A stretch of DNA of 64,000 nucleotides from Cryptomeria japonica (Eukaryota > Streptophyta > Pinopsida > Cupressales > Cupressaceae). A program made the position numbers and the translations under genes. Shown piece after piece: positions 47,021 to 57,901 of the stretch. Below the pieces are notes generated by a model. The model saw only the letters and a program-made list of their open reading frames with translations. It made no database searches and was not told the DNA's origin. The stretch covers positions 378,125,892-378,189,891 of the forward strand of contig NC_081415.1 in NCBI RefSeq assembly GCF_030272615.1, read 5' to 3'. Numbering within the stretch: position 1 is the stretch's first letter; the number at the start of each line of letters is the position of its first letter.

Positions 47021-48331
47021 TGTAATACCCTAAAAACGGTCATCTAAACCATGGGCCCCTAATCTCGACAACATCATCAAGGTCCTAACCAAAGGCAATT
47101 AAATCAACCTTGAGCACCTAATTAATTAATTCTCAATCATTAATGTTAAATATTAATTAAATCACTCAACATTAATTAAATATTTATCTAATTAATTAAG
47201 TCATTCCAAGTAAATCATTTTGATCAATTATTCTATTTATTTAATTAAATATCCTAGCATATTTAATTAATAAATAAATTTTCCATTTAATCATAAAAAA
47301 AGAATTAATTTACAAAAAAAAGGATTTAATTTACAAAGAGAGATTTATCAGAAAAAGGAGGAATTAATCTGCAAAAGAAAGAGTTAAATTGAAAACAAAA
47401 GAAAATAATTAAATTAAGAAAAGAAATCAAACTTAAGATATTTCTTTTTCTAAAATTGAGATAACTTGGAAAATCAAAAAAGCAAGTAAATTGAATTAAT
47501 CATTTTCTCTAAAATTATAACTCAAAGCTTTTAGAAAATAAGTTCAGTTGCATTAAAAAGCCTTTTTCTAAATAAAAATCTTGAGCAAATTAAAGAAAAG
47601 TGCATGGAATCATCTTATTTTTATCCCAAGTGCATGGAATCAACTAAATTTAATCTCCAATGAAAACTTAGACTTATATTATGAATGCATTCAATCAAGC
47701 TATAATTGGAATCTATCTCAAGATTAACTTAATCTGATCTCTCAATTATTTTAATTATCTTGAATTGTGCTTTTTATTGAGGAATCTCAACCGCTCATTC
47801 GTAATCGATCTTGATCGTTGGTCTTTCTTTTGAGTCTCTATAAATTCAGCCTTCATCTCTCATTCAAAATACCCTAGATATTTATTGTTATTATGCAGGT
47901 TTTGCTTTGGAGTCATGAAGATATTGTGCTTTGATATTATTGCATCTTAGTTTAGCTTTTTACATATTTAGTTTAATTATGATTGCTTGAATTCATATAG
48001 CTTATTATTCCTTCATATAGCTTATTATTCATTCATATAGCTTATTATTCATTCATCTAGCTTAATATTCATTCATCTAGCTTAATCTTCCATACATTTA
48101 GCTTATTCTTGTGCTCATATAGATTAAATCCTTTGTCTTGGTGTAGTCTAGTCACTGGTATTATTTAGACAAATCTGAGAGCAAGTCTATACTCGCATCT
48201 TTTAGAAGGTAATAGGTTAATTTGTTATGGTTTTTATATTCATGATTATCTGTCTAATCATGCATGCAATGACTTAATTGAAGTGTTGTGTCTTACAACT
48301 TGCAGATCCTTATCCACTTTTCACACACACA
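47021..48331 (+). repeat. 3' LTR of the outer element
   Basis: 1311 bp, TGTAATACCC to CACACACACA. It holds one more copy of the 22 bp repeat (47990-48125) than the 5' LTR. Its last 148 bp are part of the tandem duplication 48184-50597. Confidence 0.85.
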
Positions 48332-50597
48332 ACTGCTAGGATATGTCGTTGTCATTGATGTCAACATATTCCTGCTCCGACGATTGCAGATTGATTTTAT
48401 TGGTTTCATGGTTTGGTGTATAGAGTATTTCTGATATCATTATACTCTTTTTTATTGGTTTTGGTGATTTGGGAAGCCTAATTGATCATATCATATGATC
48501 TGGTTTGCAGTTAGTTTTTCTGATCAGTGCTTTGCAGTGTTCAGTATTTCCATCAATATATTTCGGTAGATCAGATCTTGAGTTGATATTTTGGGATATT
48601 ATTTGGGATGGTCTTGTGTATATTCATTACATATGGTACGTGATTTGGTGCTCTACAAGTTATCTTTCTTCGTGACAATTGTTGTTGTTTGAGTGTTCTT
48701 GAGTTTGAGATGTTGATCTATGAAGATTTGATAAGTGGTGTTAGTGCAACTGTTATTGATGTTTCTAATGTGCTTGCTAGTGTTTCCTAATCATTTCCTA
48801 TTTGTTTTGATGATCAGCATTGATCATTGTGAGATTTGTTGGTGATTTTACTAATTTGGTGGTGTTCTTCCTATTATGCAGTTTTCCTAGTGTTGTAGCA
48901 TGTTGCGATTGATCTTGGTAAGATTTCTGGTGGTGTTGTGCGTTTGGAGATTTTATTTAGGTCCATGTTATGTCATGTATATCATTATATTGGCTCGGTA
49001 GTCTATCTTTGTATCATGTGATGTAATTTTGTAATTGTGAGTTGAGGGTTTAGCCAACCTTGTTGTCAAGGTTGATGAATTGTATAAATAGGTGATATTG
49101 TCATGCAATTCAGATATCGATGTTGTGTCTATATTATCAGAGAGTGGTGTATGTGTGAACAAGGATTCATCTTTTGGTGTGATGTATTGAGAAGAGATTG
49201 GTGTTGCAGAGCAGATAATTGTGCTTAATATAAACTGTCATCAGGCATTTGGAGATGCTATGATTGCAGTTCATTTCTTCTGGATTGTAGTCTGAATCTT
49301 GTTGTAAGTCAGTGAGACTTCCTTGAGGGTTGTAGCCTTCTGAGTCATTACCTTTTGAGTAGTGAGCTCTAGGTAGTGTGTATAGGAGAATTTCAGAAGT
49401 GAGTCTATACTTGCATCTTTTAGAAGGCAATAGGTCGATTTGTTATGGTTTTTATATTCATGATTATATCTGTCTAACCATGCATGCAATGACTTAATTG
49501 AAGTGTTTTGTCTTACAACTTGCAGATCCTTATCCACTTTTCACACACAACTACTAGGATATGTCATTGTCATTGATGTCAACATATTCTTGCTCCAACG
49601 ATTGCAGATTAGTTTTATTGGTTTCATGGTTTTGTGTATGGAGTATTTCTGGTATCATTATACTCTTTTGTATTGGTTTTGGTGATTCAGGAAGCCTAAT
49701 TGATCATATCATATGATTCGGTTTGTTGTTTGTTTTTCTGTTCAATGCTTTGCAGAGTTCAATATTTCCTTCAATATATTCCGGTAGATTAGATCTTGAG
49801 TTGATATTTGGGATATTATTTGGGATGGTCTTGTGTATATTCATTGCAGATGGTACATGATTTGGTGCTCGACAGGTTATCTTTCTTTGTGACAGTTGCT
49901 GCTATTTGATTGTTCTTGAGTTTTAGATGTTGATCGATGAAGATTTGATAAGTGGTGTTAGTGCAGCTATTACTGATGTTTCTAGCATTCTTGCTAGTGT
50001 TTCCTAATCATTTCCTATTTGTTTTGATGATCCGCATTGATCATTGTACGATTTGTTGGTGATTTTACTAATTCGGTGGTGTTCTTCATGTTATGCAGTT
50101 TTCCTCGTGGTGTAGCGTGTTGCGATTGATCTTGGCAAGATTTCTGGTGGTGTTGCGCATTTGGAGATTTTATTTAGGTCCATGTTATGTCATGTATATC
50201 ATTATATTAATTCGGTAGTCGATCTTTGTATCATGTGATGTAATTTTGTAATTGCGAGTTGAGGGTTTAGCCAACCTTGTTGTCAAGGTTGATGAATTGT
50301 ATAAATAGGTGATATTGTCATGCAATTTAGATATCGATGTTGTGTCTATATTATCAAAGAGTGGTGTATGTGCGAACAAGGATTCATCTTTCGGTGTGAT
50401 GTATTGAGTAGACATTGGTGTTGCGGAGAAGATAATTGTGCTTAACTGAAACTATCATTAGGCATTTGGAGATGCTATGATTGTAGTTCATTTCTTCTGG
50501 ATTGTAGTCTGAATCTTGTTGTAAGTTAGTGAGACTTCCTTGAGGATTGTAGCCTTTCGGGTCATTATCTTTTGAGCAGTGAGCTCTAGGTAGTGTG
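48184..50597 (+). repeat. Tandem duplication of about 1.2 kb (outer LTR end plus Copia C LTR)
   Basis: 48184-49380 and 49402-50597 align in the same order: the last 148 bp of the outer LTR followed by the first part of the Copia LTR. Offset is 1217-1218 bp. A 21 bp filler (49381-49401, TATAGGAGAATTTCAGAAGTG) at the junction is absent from the right copy. The copies differ by scattered substitutions, so the event is not recent. Confidence 0.85.
48334..49380 (+). repeat. Extra partial Copia C LTR
   Basis: First copy within the tandem duplication: TGCTAGGATATGTC to CTAGGTAGTGTG. It lacks the last 260 bp or so of the LTR and is not followed by a primer site, so it is a by-product and not a true element end. 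Confidence 0.8.
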
Positions 50598-50856
50598 CCT
50601 AAATGTTGGTGCATTCCCCATTGTAATATTTTCACATACTACTATAGAGTCATCTTACTGTGGGTAGTTTCCCACCATGGTTTTTCCCTTAACCAGATTT
50701 TCCATGCAAAATCTTGGTGTTGTGTGTTGTGTTATCAATTTTCTTATCTTTGTTATTGTTGCATTTTATCAGATCTGTATTTGTGATTAAGTTTATAGAT
50801 CTGGTGAAAACTAATTCACCTCCCCTCTCAGTTTTCCTTCATTATTGTTGCCAACA
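49552..50856 (+). repeat. Copia C 5' LTR
   Basis: About 1305 bp. It starts TACTAGGATATG (TGCTAGGATATG in the upstream partial copy, so the first G has probably mutated) and ends GCCAACA, with the CACCTCCCCTCTCAG tract just before. TATAAATAGG at about 50299 is a good TATA box candidate. Confidence 0.85.
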
Positions 50857-50858
50857 AT

Positions 50859-50870
50859 TGGTATCATAGC
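50859..50870 (+). other. Primer binding site of Copia C
   Basis: TGGTATCATAGC two bases after the LTR; one mismatch to the TGGTATCAGAGC of the other elements. Confidence 0.88.
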
Positions 50871-50912
50871 TAGATCCTCTAGAAGAAGCTTAACCGCTTG
50901 AGGAGATTTGAG

Positions 50913-52060
50913 ATGGCAACTGAAACTTGAGGTGTTATCTTTAAGAAGGAGAGTCCAAGATTTGATGGAAGTAAGTATGCTATATGGAAGAATCGGATGG
51001 AAGTGCACTTGAGATGTCTTGGAGAAGATTACTAGAATATCACAAATAATGCCTTTTTTTCTCCTTTGAATGGACTGATTACTGCTAATGAGATCAAGGA
51101 AGCTGAACATAACAACAAAGTGAAGGAAACATTGCTGAGTGTCCTAAGTGATTCAAAGATGACAAATGCAATGGGACTTCAGACCACACATGAGATTTGG
51201 GAGAAGCTTGAGACCTTGTATGAAGGAGATAAACAATTGAAAGTTGTTAAGTTGCAGAGTTTGAAAGGGATATGTGTGATGCTGAAGATGGGAGAAGATG
51301 AGAACATAAATACCTTTATGGCTAAGGTGAATGATCTTGTCCTAGGTATCAGATGTGTCAGTGGAACCCTTGAAGAAGATGAAATTGTTGCTAAGGTGCT
51401 AAGGTCATTGCCTCCCACTTATAAACATAAGGTAGTTGCTATTGATGAGATCCAGAGTGTGACTATAGTAACAAGAGATATGTTAGTTGGAAAGATTGTT
51501 GCATTTGAGCTGAGAGAATTTGGTGAATCACATGGAAAGGTTGAGACAACATTTAGAGAATCTATGTCTAGAAAGCAAAAATATGATCCTAATGAATGCA
51601 AAATATTCAGATATGAAAGAGAGAGAAGAGAGATGGAAGAGAAATAAATAGAATTGGATGAGATTGAAACATTGATTGCTCGAATATTGCCTAAGGGAGT
51701 TGGTAAGTATGATGAAAAATTCCCTCTAAAAAATTTCTCTTGCAATAAGATAGGACACTTTGCTTCTAGGTGCCTGGAGAGAATGGCTAAGTATGATAGG
51801 TATGACAAATATGATAAACATGATAGGAATGGTAGATATGAGAAGCATGAGAAGTATGATAAGTCTTACAAGTCTAACTAGAAGTATGAGCATCATAAGA
51901 ACTATTATAATACTGATGATGAAGGTGTTACAGATGAAGAATCAGAAGGAGATGAAGTTTTGTTTATTGCCATTAAGGAAGATGGACCAGTACCTATTGA
52001 TTCCACAAGCTGCACTATTGAGGAGAAAGATTTAGTTGTTGAAGTTGAAGAGAGATGAAT
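50913..52060 (+). pseudogene. Copia C gag
   Basis: Start ATG 50913 after the primer site. The frame has stops at codon 6 and near 51,030, then is open from 51066 to 51647: MTNAMGLQTTHEIWEKLETL, ENINTFMAKVNDLVLGIRCV, GTLEEDEIVAKVLRSLPPTY, the standard Copia Gag pattern. After TAA 51645 it goes on in the same frame with the knuckle CNKIGHFASRC (51740-51775, the first Cys in FSCNK) and a Lys/Tyr/Asp repeat of KYDKYDKHDRNG type, then a stop at 51879 and an acidic stretch. A frameshift at about 52,050 joins it to the protease frame. Confidence 0.9.
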
Positions 52061-52932
52061 GGGTGATTGATAACAATTGTTCACATCATATGAAAAATAA
52101 AAGAAAATTTGTGAGTATGGAAAGGTATGATGTTGGAATAGTGAGATTTGGAGATGACAAAGCCTATGTGATCTATGGTAGAGGTTCTATTTCCTTTGAT
52201 GCTAAGAATAACACTGATGATGTCTTGTATGTTGAAGGTTTGAAGCATAATATTTTTAGTGTTGGACAGATGGTGGACAAAGGTTATGATTTACAATTAA
52301 ATAATGGTAAATGCAAAATCCTAAATGCCTCTAGTATAGAGATTGCATCTAGAACTAAGACTGAAGGTAATATCTTCCATTTGAATTTTGGTGAGAAAAG
52401 TTGTTTGATTTTTCAAATTGATGAAAGTTGGTTGTGGCATAGGAGAATGTGTCATGTTAATTTTGATTCAATGATTAAGATTAGTTCTACTCAAGCTGTT
52501 AGAGATCTTCTTAAAATTGTTAAGCCTACTAATCTGGTATGTAAGGAATGTCAATTGGGTAAGCGAATAAGAATTTCTTTCAAGAGCAAGCAATATACAT
52601 CTAATGGACTGCTAGATATTTTGCATACTGACCTATGTGGACCTACAAATGTTAGAAGTGTGTAGGGTGATATATATTTTATGTTGCTAGTTGATGATTA
52701 TTCCAGGATGATGTGGGTTATCTTTTTGAAAGAGAAATCTGAAGCATTAGACAAATTCAAGATATTCAGAGCAAAAGTTGAGACAAAGACAAAATTGAAG
52801 GTGAAATGTATGAGATCTGATTAAGGAGGAGAATTTTGTTTTGGTGAGGTTGATTTATTTTGTGAGAAGCATGGGATTAGAAGACAATTATCTGCTCCTA
52901 GAACCCCTCAATAGAATGAAGTTGTTGAAAGA
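52036..52932 (+). pseudogene. Copia C protease and integrase (left part)
   Basis: The frame begins with the protease site EWVIDNNCSHHM, where the usual DSG reads DNN, so the Ser and Gly are lost. The GAG-pre-integrase zinc site follows (WLWHRRMCHVNFDSM ... CKECQLGKRIR), then the integrase core: first Asp in LHTDLCGP, a TAG at 52663, DDYSRMMWVIFLKEKSEALD, second Asp in MRSD followed by TAA where Gln or Gly is usual, and RRQLSAPRTPQ, TAG, NEVVER with the catalytic Glu. It is cut after ERY-like codons at 52932 by Gypsy D sequence. Confidence 0.9.
52713..52932 (+). repeat. 220 bp Copia duplication flanking Gypsy D, left copy
   Basis: Aligns without gaps to 57409-57628, with about four substitutions seen (for example GATTAAGG against GACTAAGG and CAATAGAATG against CAACAGAATG). 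It is far too long for an integration duplication. Confidence 0.9.
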
Positions 52933-53746
52933 TATCAGGCATCCTAGTCATGAAGCTTTCTTGCATCTTAGACTTTGATCTAATTGTATGCATGTAAGGA
53001 ACCACTTCTTGTTGAGGGATAGTTGTCAATATTTGCGTGGTCTTCATTTGATCTTGTGTTACAGGTGTTGTGTTGAATAATGGATTATTTATTGTCTCAA
53101 ATGGTGACTTTTGAGGAATAGTCACTGTCAATGCTTTTGAAGCATGTTTACTCATCAAGGTAGGTTGAGTTTCTTGTTGCATATTTTCTTCATTTGGATG
53201 CACATTGATTTGCACATTGATTTGCTCACTTGAGGAGGTCACATTACTCATCATGTTAAGATATTTTTGTGGGAACATTTTAAAGACCTTGTTCAAGAAT
53301 TTATCCATCTTTTTTGTCAACTTTGGATCTTGAAGGAACATATCAACATCATTAGAAGCATCGAAATCTGATGAAGAATCCAGTTGGACATTTGGATTCG
53401 TTTCTTGTTGAATGCCTTGATTTGAACCAAATCCTTGTGAAAGAGTTTGTTCCTCATGTAATGTTTGAATTTCATGTTGCAGGTTTGGTTGATTCCAATT
53501 GAAAGGTGCATTTCCTCTTGGTGTTGGTGGAACACTCCCATGTCCTGGTTTCATAGGTACAAACACTGGTTCATATAATGGAGGTGGTCCAAGTTGAACC
53601 ATTCCATATGGTGGTAGTGATGTGTTTGATAAACCTTCAATTTGTACTGTTTGACTAGTTTGAAACTGTGAATTTGATATGTTGTCAATGGGTTGATATG
53701 CTGGTTCACCCATCTTTTTAGATTTTGATCTTGTTTCAATAGGCAT
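52933..53746 (-). pseudogene. Gypsy D gag, N-terminal fragment
   Basis: ATG 53746 (MPIETRSKSKKMGEPAYQP), open for about 271 codons down to the break at 52933. The last 35 bases of the open frame (to 52898) are Copia sequence. The protein is Gln/Asn/Pro/Ser-rich in the first half, with KMDKFLNKVFKMFPQKYLNM near the middle. No zinc knuckle is in this fragment. The match of the first residues and leader to the outer element gag supports the call. It could be translated as a stable open frame but has no known enzymatic motif. Confidence 0.65.
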
Positions 53747-55828
53747 GTCACTTATGCAAATGCAATATTTTTGAAAATTTTCAAGGACAATATATGATAT
53801 GCAACTAAATGCAAACTAAATAAATGAGAATGCAATCTATGGCAAGAATGCAACCTATGTTTTTGATTGTTTTTCAAGGTTTTGACAAACTTTTGAAATG
53901 CAAATCTAAAAGAGACCCTCAGGAAATTGAAATGATGTCTAGACCTCAAAGGACAAAAGGACCAAGTGACAAAAGGACAAAATGACAATGTCTCCCCTAT
54001 ATGCTTGGATACTAAGCTAGGTTTGACCAAATGACAATAATGACAAAAGAGAAAAGGTTTGATAAGGTCTAGACTTCCTAACAATGACTTAGGGTTTATC
54101 AAAGATTTGGATTACTCAAGTATGACAAAACCTAGTTTTAACACTATATGCAAAGGGACAATTACTATGCAAATGACCCTAATATCATATGATAATGACC
54201 TAAGCTTGATGAAGAGACCTAAGGTATGCAAATGCAAATGTATGACAATGGTATCACTCTAATGCAAGAGGACAAATGCAAAATGGATGACCCTTATTGA
54301 TATGCAAAGGAGTATGACCTAGGTGAAACCTAATCTTGGTAATTGACAATGAACTTTGCAAAATGGACACCTAGGATGAACCTAAATCTAAGTGACATGA
54401 ATTTTGAGACAAGATTTTGAAAAATGTTTGACAAACATGTTTGAAGATGTTTTGAGCTTTGTTGAATGAAATGTACTCTTGTGTTTAACCTTGTTTTGAA
54501 TCAATTTGTTTTGTTTTTGAAATGAGATGCAATTCAACTTTTGACAAACAAAGAAGACAAGATATTTCAACCTAGACTCAAGACAATCATGCTCATTAAC
54601 ACATTTCTTATGGTAGGAAAGGATATTAGGTACTTGAGAGGTAGACTCATTATGAGATTCAATGAGAATACATAGATGCTTGACCCCACGGGCTCGCCTC
54701 CATGACACTCACTTCTCAGGGCAGCCAAGCATCAGTCCCCATGGAAATCTCCCCATGGCGAACTTAGTATCTCTTCCAAGTATCCAAACTTGTCCTTCTC
54801 AAGCAACTAGAAGGATTTTTGGCCTCTAAATACAAGGTGTTTAGTAAGGATTTCTGTTAAGTGTTACTCCTTGGTGTCACGCAAGCATGATTGAGACATT
54901 AAGGCCACCAAGATACCAAACAAATGTAGTCGCGCAAGCACAATTTAGACCATGAGGTCCTACTTAGATGTTGATATGAGAAAGAGTTCAAGGGTCATCA
55001 CTTCCCAAGTAACTGCAATTCCCATGTAACCCTTCCTTCAAAGCTTTTGCCCATCAGGTATTTGTTTATAGTGAGTTAGAATGCCAAGGTATTCTAGCCG
55101 TACTCACTTTGGGTCATTCCCTTCTCATGATTATCACTTGCTTGCAAAAGCAAATGGTCGGGAAGGTAGGCCCTCTAAAGGTGACACACAATAAAAAACA
55201 TGAGCATGGTATCGAAGATCTGGATTTCTGATCACCCTAAGAAGGATGAGAGCATACTCTCCTACTCCAATGTCAAGCTCAACAATCAAAGCAAACATAC
55301 ATTCATTCCATCCTATTTAGAAATCAAACTAGGTGCCTAAATATTAATTACAAACACAAAGTTTAGTTGTAGTCCAAGGCAACCTGTAAAACCCAAGTCA
55401 GAAGTTTGATATGTTTAGTCTTTGACTATCGAACCTGCACAAAAAATGTTAGTAGTTTCATTTGTTGTCTTTGTCATGCGTATGCCAAGGTGCTGCACAA
55501 AGAATCAGTACCAAAAAACCAAAAAAAAGTAGAAACAAAATGCAAAAGAAAACAATTTGCAAGTGAAAAACATTGCCTTTTACCTCTATTTCTGGCCCTA
55601 CACAAGCGCAGAAGTCTTGACACAGGCGCAAAATGCTTGACACAGGCATAGATTGTCCTTGACATAGGTACAAAATGCTTAACATAGGCACATAATGCTT
55701 GACATAGGCGCAGAAGTTCTCAGAAAAGCCTGCATTACCCTGTTTCTTGGTTTTTTAACCTGCACATCAACTCAAAAGCACTCAAAAGCATGATTAGGGG
55801 GTTAGTTCACGTCAGGTTCACCAATTAA
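53747..55828 (-). other. Leader of Gypsy D
   Basis: About 2 kb without a supported gene between gag and the LTR. It holds the block at 54870-55260 shared with the outer leader and a 20 bp tandem repeat at 55600-55720. A primer-site candidate TGGTGAACCTGAC (minus, 55811-55823) lies close to the LTR end. Small open frames (55406-55651, 55458-55691) come from the tandem repeat. Confidence 0.65.
55600..55720. repeat. 20 bp tandem repeat, six copies, Gypsy D leader
   Basis: Unit of the type ACACAGGCGCAAAATGCTTG, six adjacent copies with few changes and one 22 bp copy. It adds CpG and GC-rich words to an AT-rich leader. Confidence 0.88.
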
Positions 55829-57408
55829 TGTAGGTAGGAAATCAGAAATCATCAAAGCAAATATCAATGTTAATCATAGCTCAATCACAAAAGCTCAAAT
55901 GCAATGATCAATCCTAATTACATTCAATAAAGACATGAAAACAAGATATTCAAGATTGAACACTTAAGCAAACCAAATGCAGACTTGAATGCCTCCTTCA
56001 TGTGGCTCCATTGTCCTTCTTTCTTCTTCAAATAGCTTTGTTTGTGGATCTCACCTACAAGTGCATACACATGAGATGAAAGCAAGTAGACAAGATTATA
56101 GCGCAAGAATACTCGAAGCGTGATTGATTTGACGAAATGATTCGAAAAAGTGATTAGTTTGGATTGAAGAAATTCATCCAATTTATAGACAAATCGGAGA
56201 AAAGATCAAATTAGCATGAAGAGATTCAAATGGAAATTGCAAATCAAGAATGTCAATTATGACAAATTATGACAAATTTGCACTTTCTATGCAAAATTGA
56301 TTGATTGATAATTCATGACAAGATTATGACAAATTTCTATGTCAAAATTGATTGATTGTCAATTATGACAAATTAAGGCAAATTGAAATGTCATTCCCAT
56401 GAAATTAGGAGGAAAATAGGATAGAATTGAATTAGAAATTAGGAAAATTAGAAAATTGGAAAATAGGAATTAGGAAATTAGAAAATGAGGAAATTAGGAA
56501 TTTAGTGAATTAATTAATAATTTTTCATTTATTAATCAATTCACAAAGAGGCAATTTAGAAATTGATGAAAAATTAGGTAAATCAATTAACAATTTGTCA
56601 TTTATTAATTAATTCACAAAAAGAGGAATAATTAGTTAGCCAATTAAATTAAACATTTAATTGTGACACGAAGACCTAGGATAAATAAATAAATTATTTA
56701 ACCTAGAGGGAGAAATGACAAACAGGGTTAAATGAATAAAATCATGAAACCCTAAAAGATGAATTAGAAATGCGAGGATGACAATTAGGTCTTGACAAAG
56801 GATAATTGATATCGATTCGATTTGATCATGATTCTAACTTGATAAACGACCACTGTTGATAAGTGATTTGATTGATAAATGCGCCAATTGACGAGGAACA
56901 ATGACTAATTGATCCAAATTGACACAATTGAGAAAGACGACGATTGATGACAAATCGATCGCAAAATGACAAAATTGACAAGGACAAATATCGATGACAA
57001 AATAGATTGCAAAATGACAAGTTTGAAAATGACAACAATCAATGACAAATCAATCGCAAGACGACAAGATTGAAAATGACAATGATCGATGACAAATCGA
57101 TCGCATATTGATAAGAGGACAAAACCCTAATTAGGATTGACGATGTCCAAAATGATGACAAATGAATATGCACATTGATGCGACAAGATAAGATCGACCA
57201 AAATCATGACAAATATTGCTATTGACAAGACCAAATTCGAAAGCGAGACAAATGGAAAATGCAGAAGAAAGACTCAATGCTCGCAAATGATAAAGACCAA
57301 GTGCGTGACATAGGAGAAATGTTAATGCGATGCAAAACCCTAAAATAAGGCAATGCGCAAATGTTAAAGTATGATTCCGCAAGCATTGACGATTTTTAGG
57401 TGTCTACA
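55829..57408 (-). repeat. Gypsy D 5' LTR
   Basis: 1580 bp, TGTAGACACC (57408) to CCTACA (55829) on the minus strand. It contains a 47 bp tandem repeat near its U3 start and a zone of AAATTAGG/AATTAATAA words (56400-56620). There is no second LTR to test the borders. Confidence 0.75.
56946..57118. repeat. 47 bp tandem repeat, 3.5 copies, in the Gypsy D LTR
   Basis: Unit starts GATGACAAATCGATCGCAAA and goes on ATGACAAGATTGAAAATGACAA. ATCGATCGC palindromic words recur once per unit in the well-kept copies. Confidence 0.8.
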
Positions 57409-57901
57409 GTGGGTTATCTTTTTGAAAGAGAAATCTGAAGCATTAGACAAATTCAAGATATTCAGAGCAAAAGTTGAGACAAAGACAAGATTGAAGGTGA
57501 AATGTATGAGATCTGACTAAGGAGGAGAATTTTGTTTTGGTGAGGTTAATTTATTTTGTGAGAAGCATGGGATTAGAAGACAATTATCTGCTCCTAGAAC
57601 CCCTCAACAGAATGAAGTTGTTGAAAGAAAGAATAGGAATATCTTGGATACTGCAAGGACTATGTTGATTGAAGGGAATGTTCCAAAGATCTATTGGAGA
57701 TAAGCTATTAGTACTGTTATTTACACATTCAATCAAGTTCATATTAAAGGTGATACCGGTAAGACTCCTTATGAGCTATGGTTTGGTTATGTTCCTACTG
57801 TAAGATATTTAAGAATTTTTGGTAGCAAGTGTTATATCAAGAGAGATGACGACATAGGAAAGTTTGATGCAAGAAGTGATGAAGGAATTTTCTAGGGATA
57901 T
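57409..57901 (+). pseudogene. Copia C integrase, right part
   Basis: The first 220 bp repeat 52713-52932. Beyond that the integrase goes on from NEVVER with RKNRNILDTARTMLIEGNVP, KIYWR, TGA-like stop (TAA 57701), TVIYTFNQVHIKGDTGKTPY, ELWFGYVPTVRYLRIFGSKC and DARSDEGIF, stop, G. This is the normal end of a Copia integrase core. It is cut at 57901 by the LTR of Gypsy E, before RT. Confidence 0.88.

Larger units (their letters stand above)
19615..48331 (+). mobile_element. Outer non-autonomous Gypsy-type element (gag only), carrying nested insertions
   Basis: Related LTRs at 19615-20889 and 47021-48331 bound about 26 kb, of which 23666-39617 is a later insertion. That leaves an internal part of about 10 kb. 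A GGGACCCACC-type primer region follows the left LTR, and a purine tract AAAGAGGGGCAAA directly precedes the right LTR, so the element reads rightward. It has a degenerate gag with a zinc-finger region of the Tat/Ogre-like type, no protease, RT, RNase H or integrase, and a plant-mobile-domain pseudogene on the opposite strand. Flanks TTTGC (left) and ACTGC (right) are not an exact duplication, so the right border may have been altered by the tandem duplication there. Confidence 0.8.
52933..57408 (-). mobile_element. Gypsy D: 5' part of a Tat-like Gypsy element (LTR, leader, gag start)
   Basis: On the minus strand the LTR starts TGTAGACACCTAAAAATCG at 57408, a start shared by many plant Gypsy elements. 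It is followed by a leader of 2 kb and the start of gag, cut at 52933. Everything 3' of that is missing. The leader shares phrases with that of the outer element, and both gags begin MPI with an RS-rich start, so the two are of one lineage. The 220 bp of Copia on both sides are not a normal target duplication. Confidence 0.85.
49552..57901 (+). mobile_element. Copia C: Ty1/Copia element, gag to integrase, interrupted and 3' truncated
   Basis: LTR, Met-type primer site, gag, protease and integrase read rightward to 52932, and again from 57409 to 57901. The sequence between is Gypsy D. RT, RNase H and the 3' LTR are absent: at 57902 the LTR of Gypsy E begins. Stops and a frameshift show it is dead. 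Confidence 0.9.

Noticed and set aside
48334-49380. A separate solo Copia LTR
   Set aside because: It lacks the LTR 3' end and its flank repeats the outer LTR end, so it is part of the tandem duplication and not a solo LTR.
52898-53746. A full 282-residue protein on the minus strand
   Set aside because: The last 35 bases are Copia integrase DNA past the junction at 52932; the true fragment is about 271 residues and is a truncated gag.
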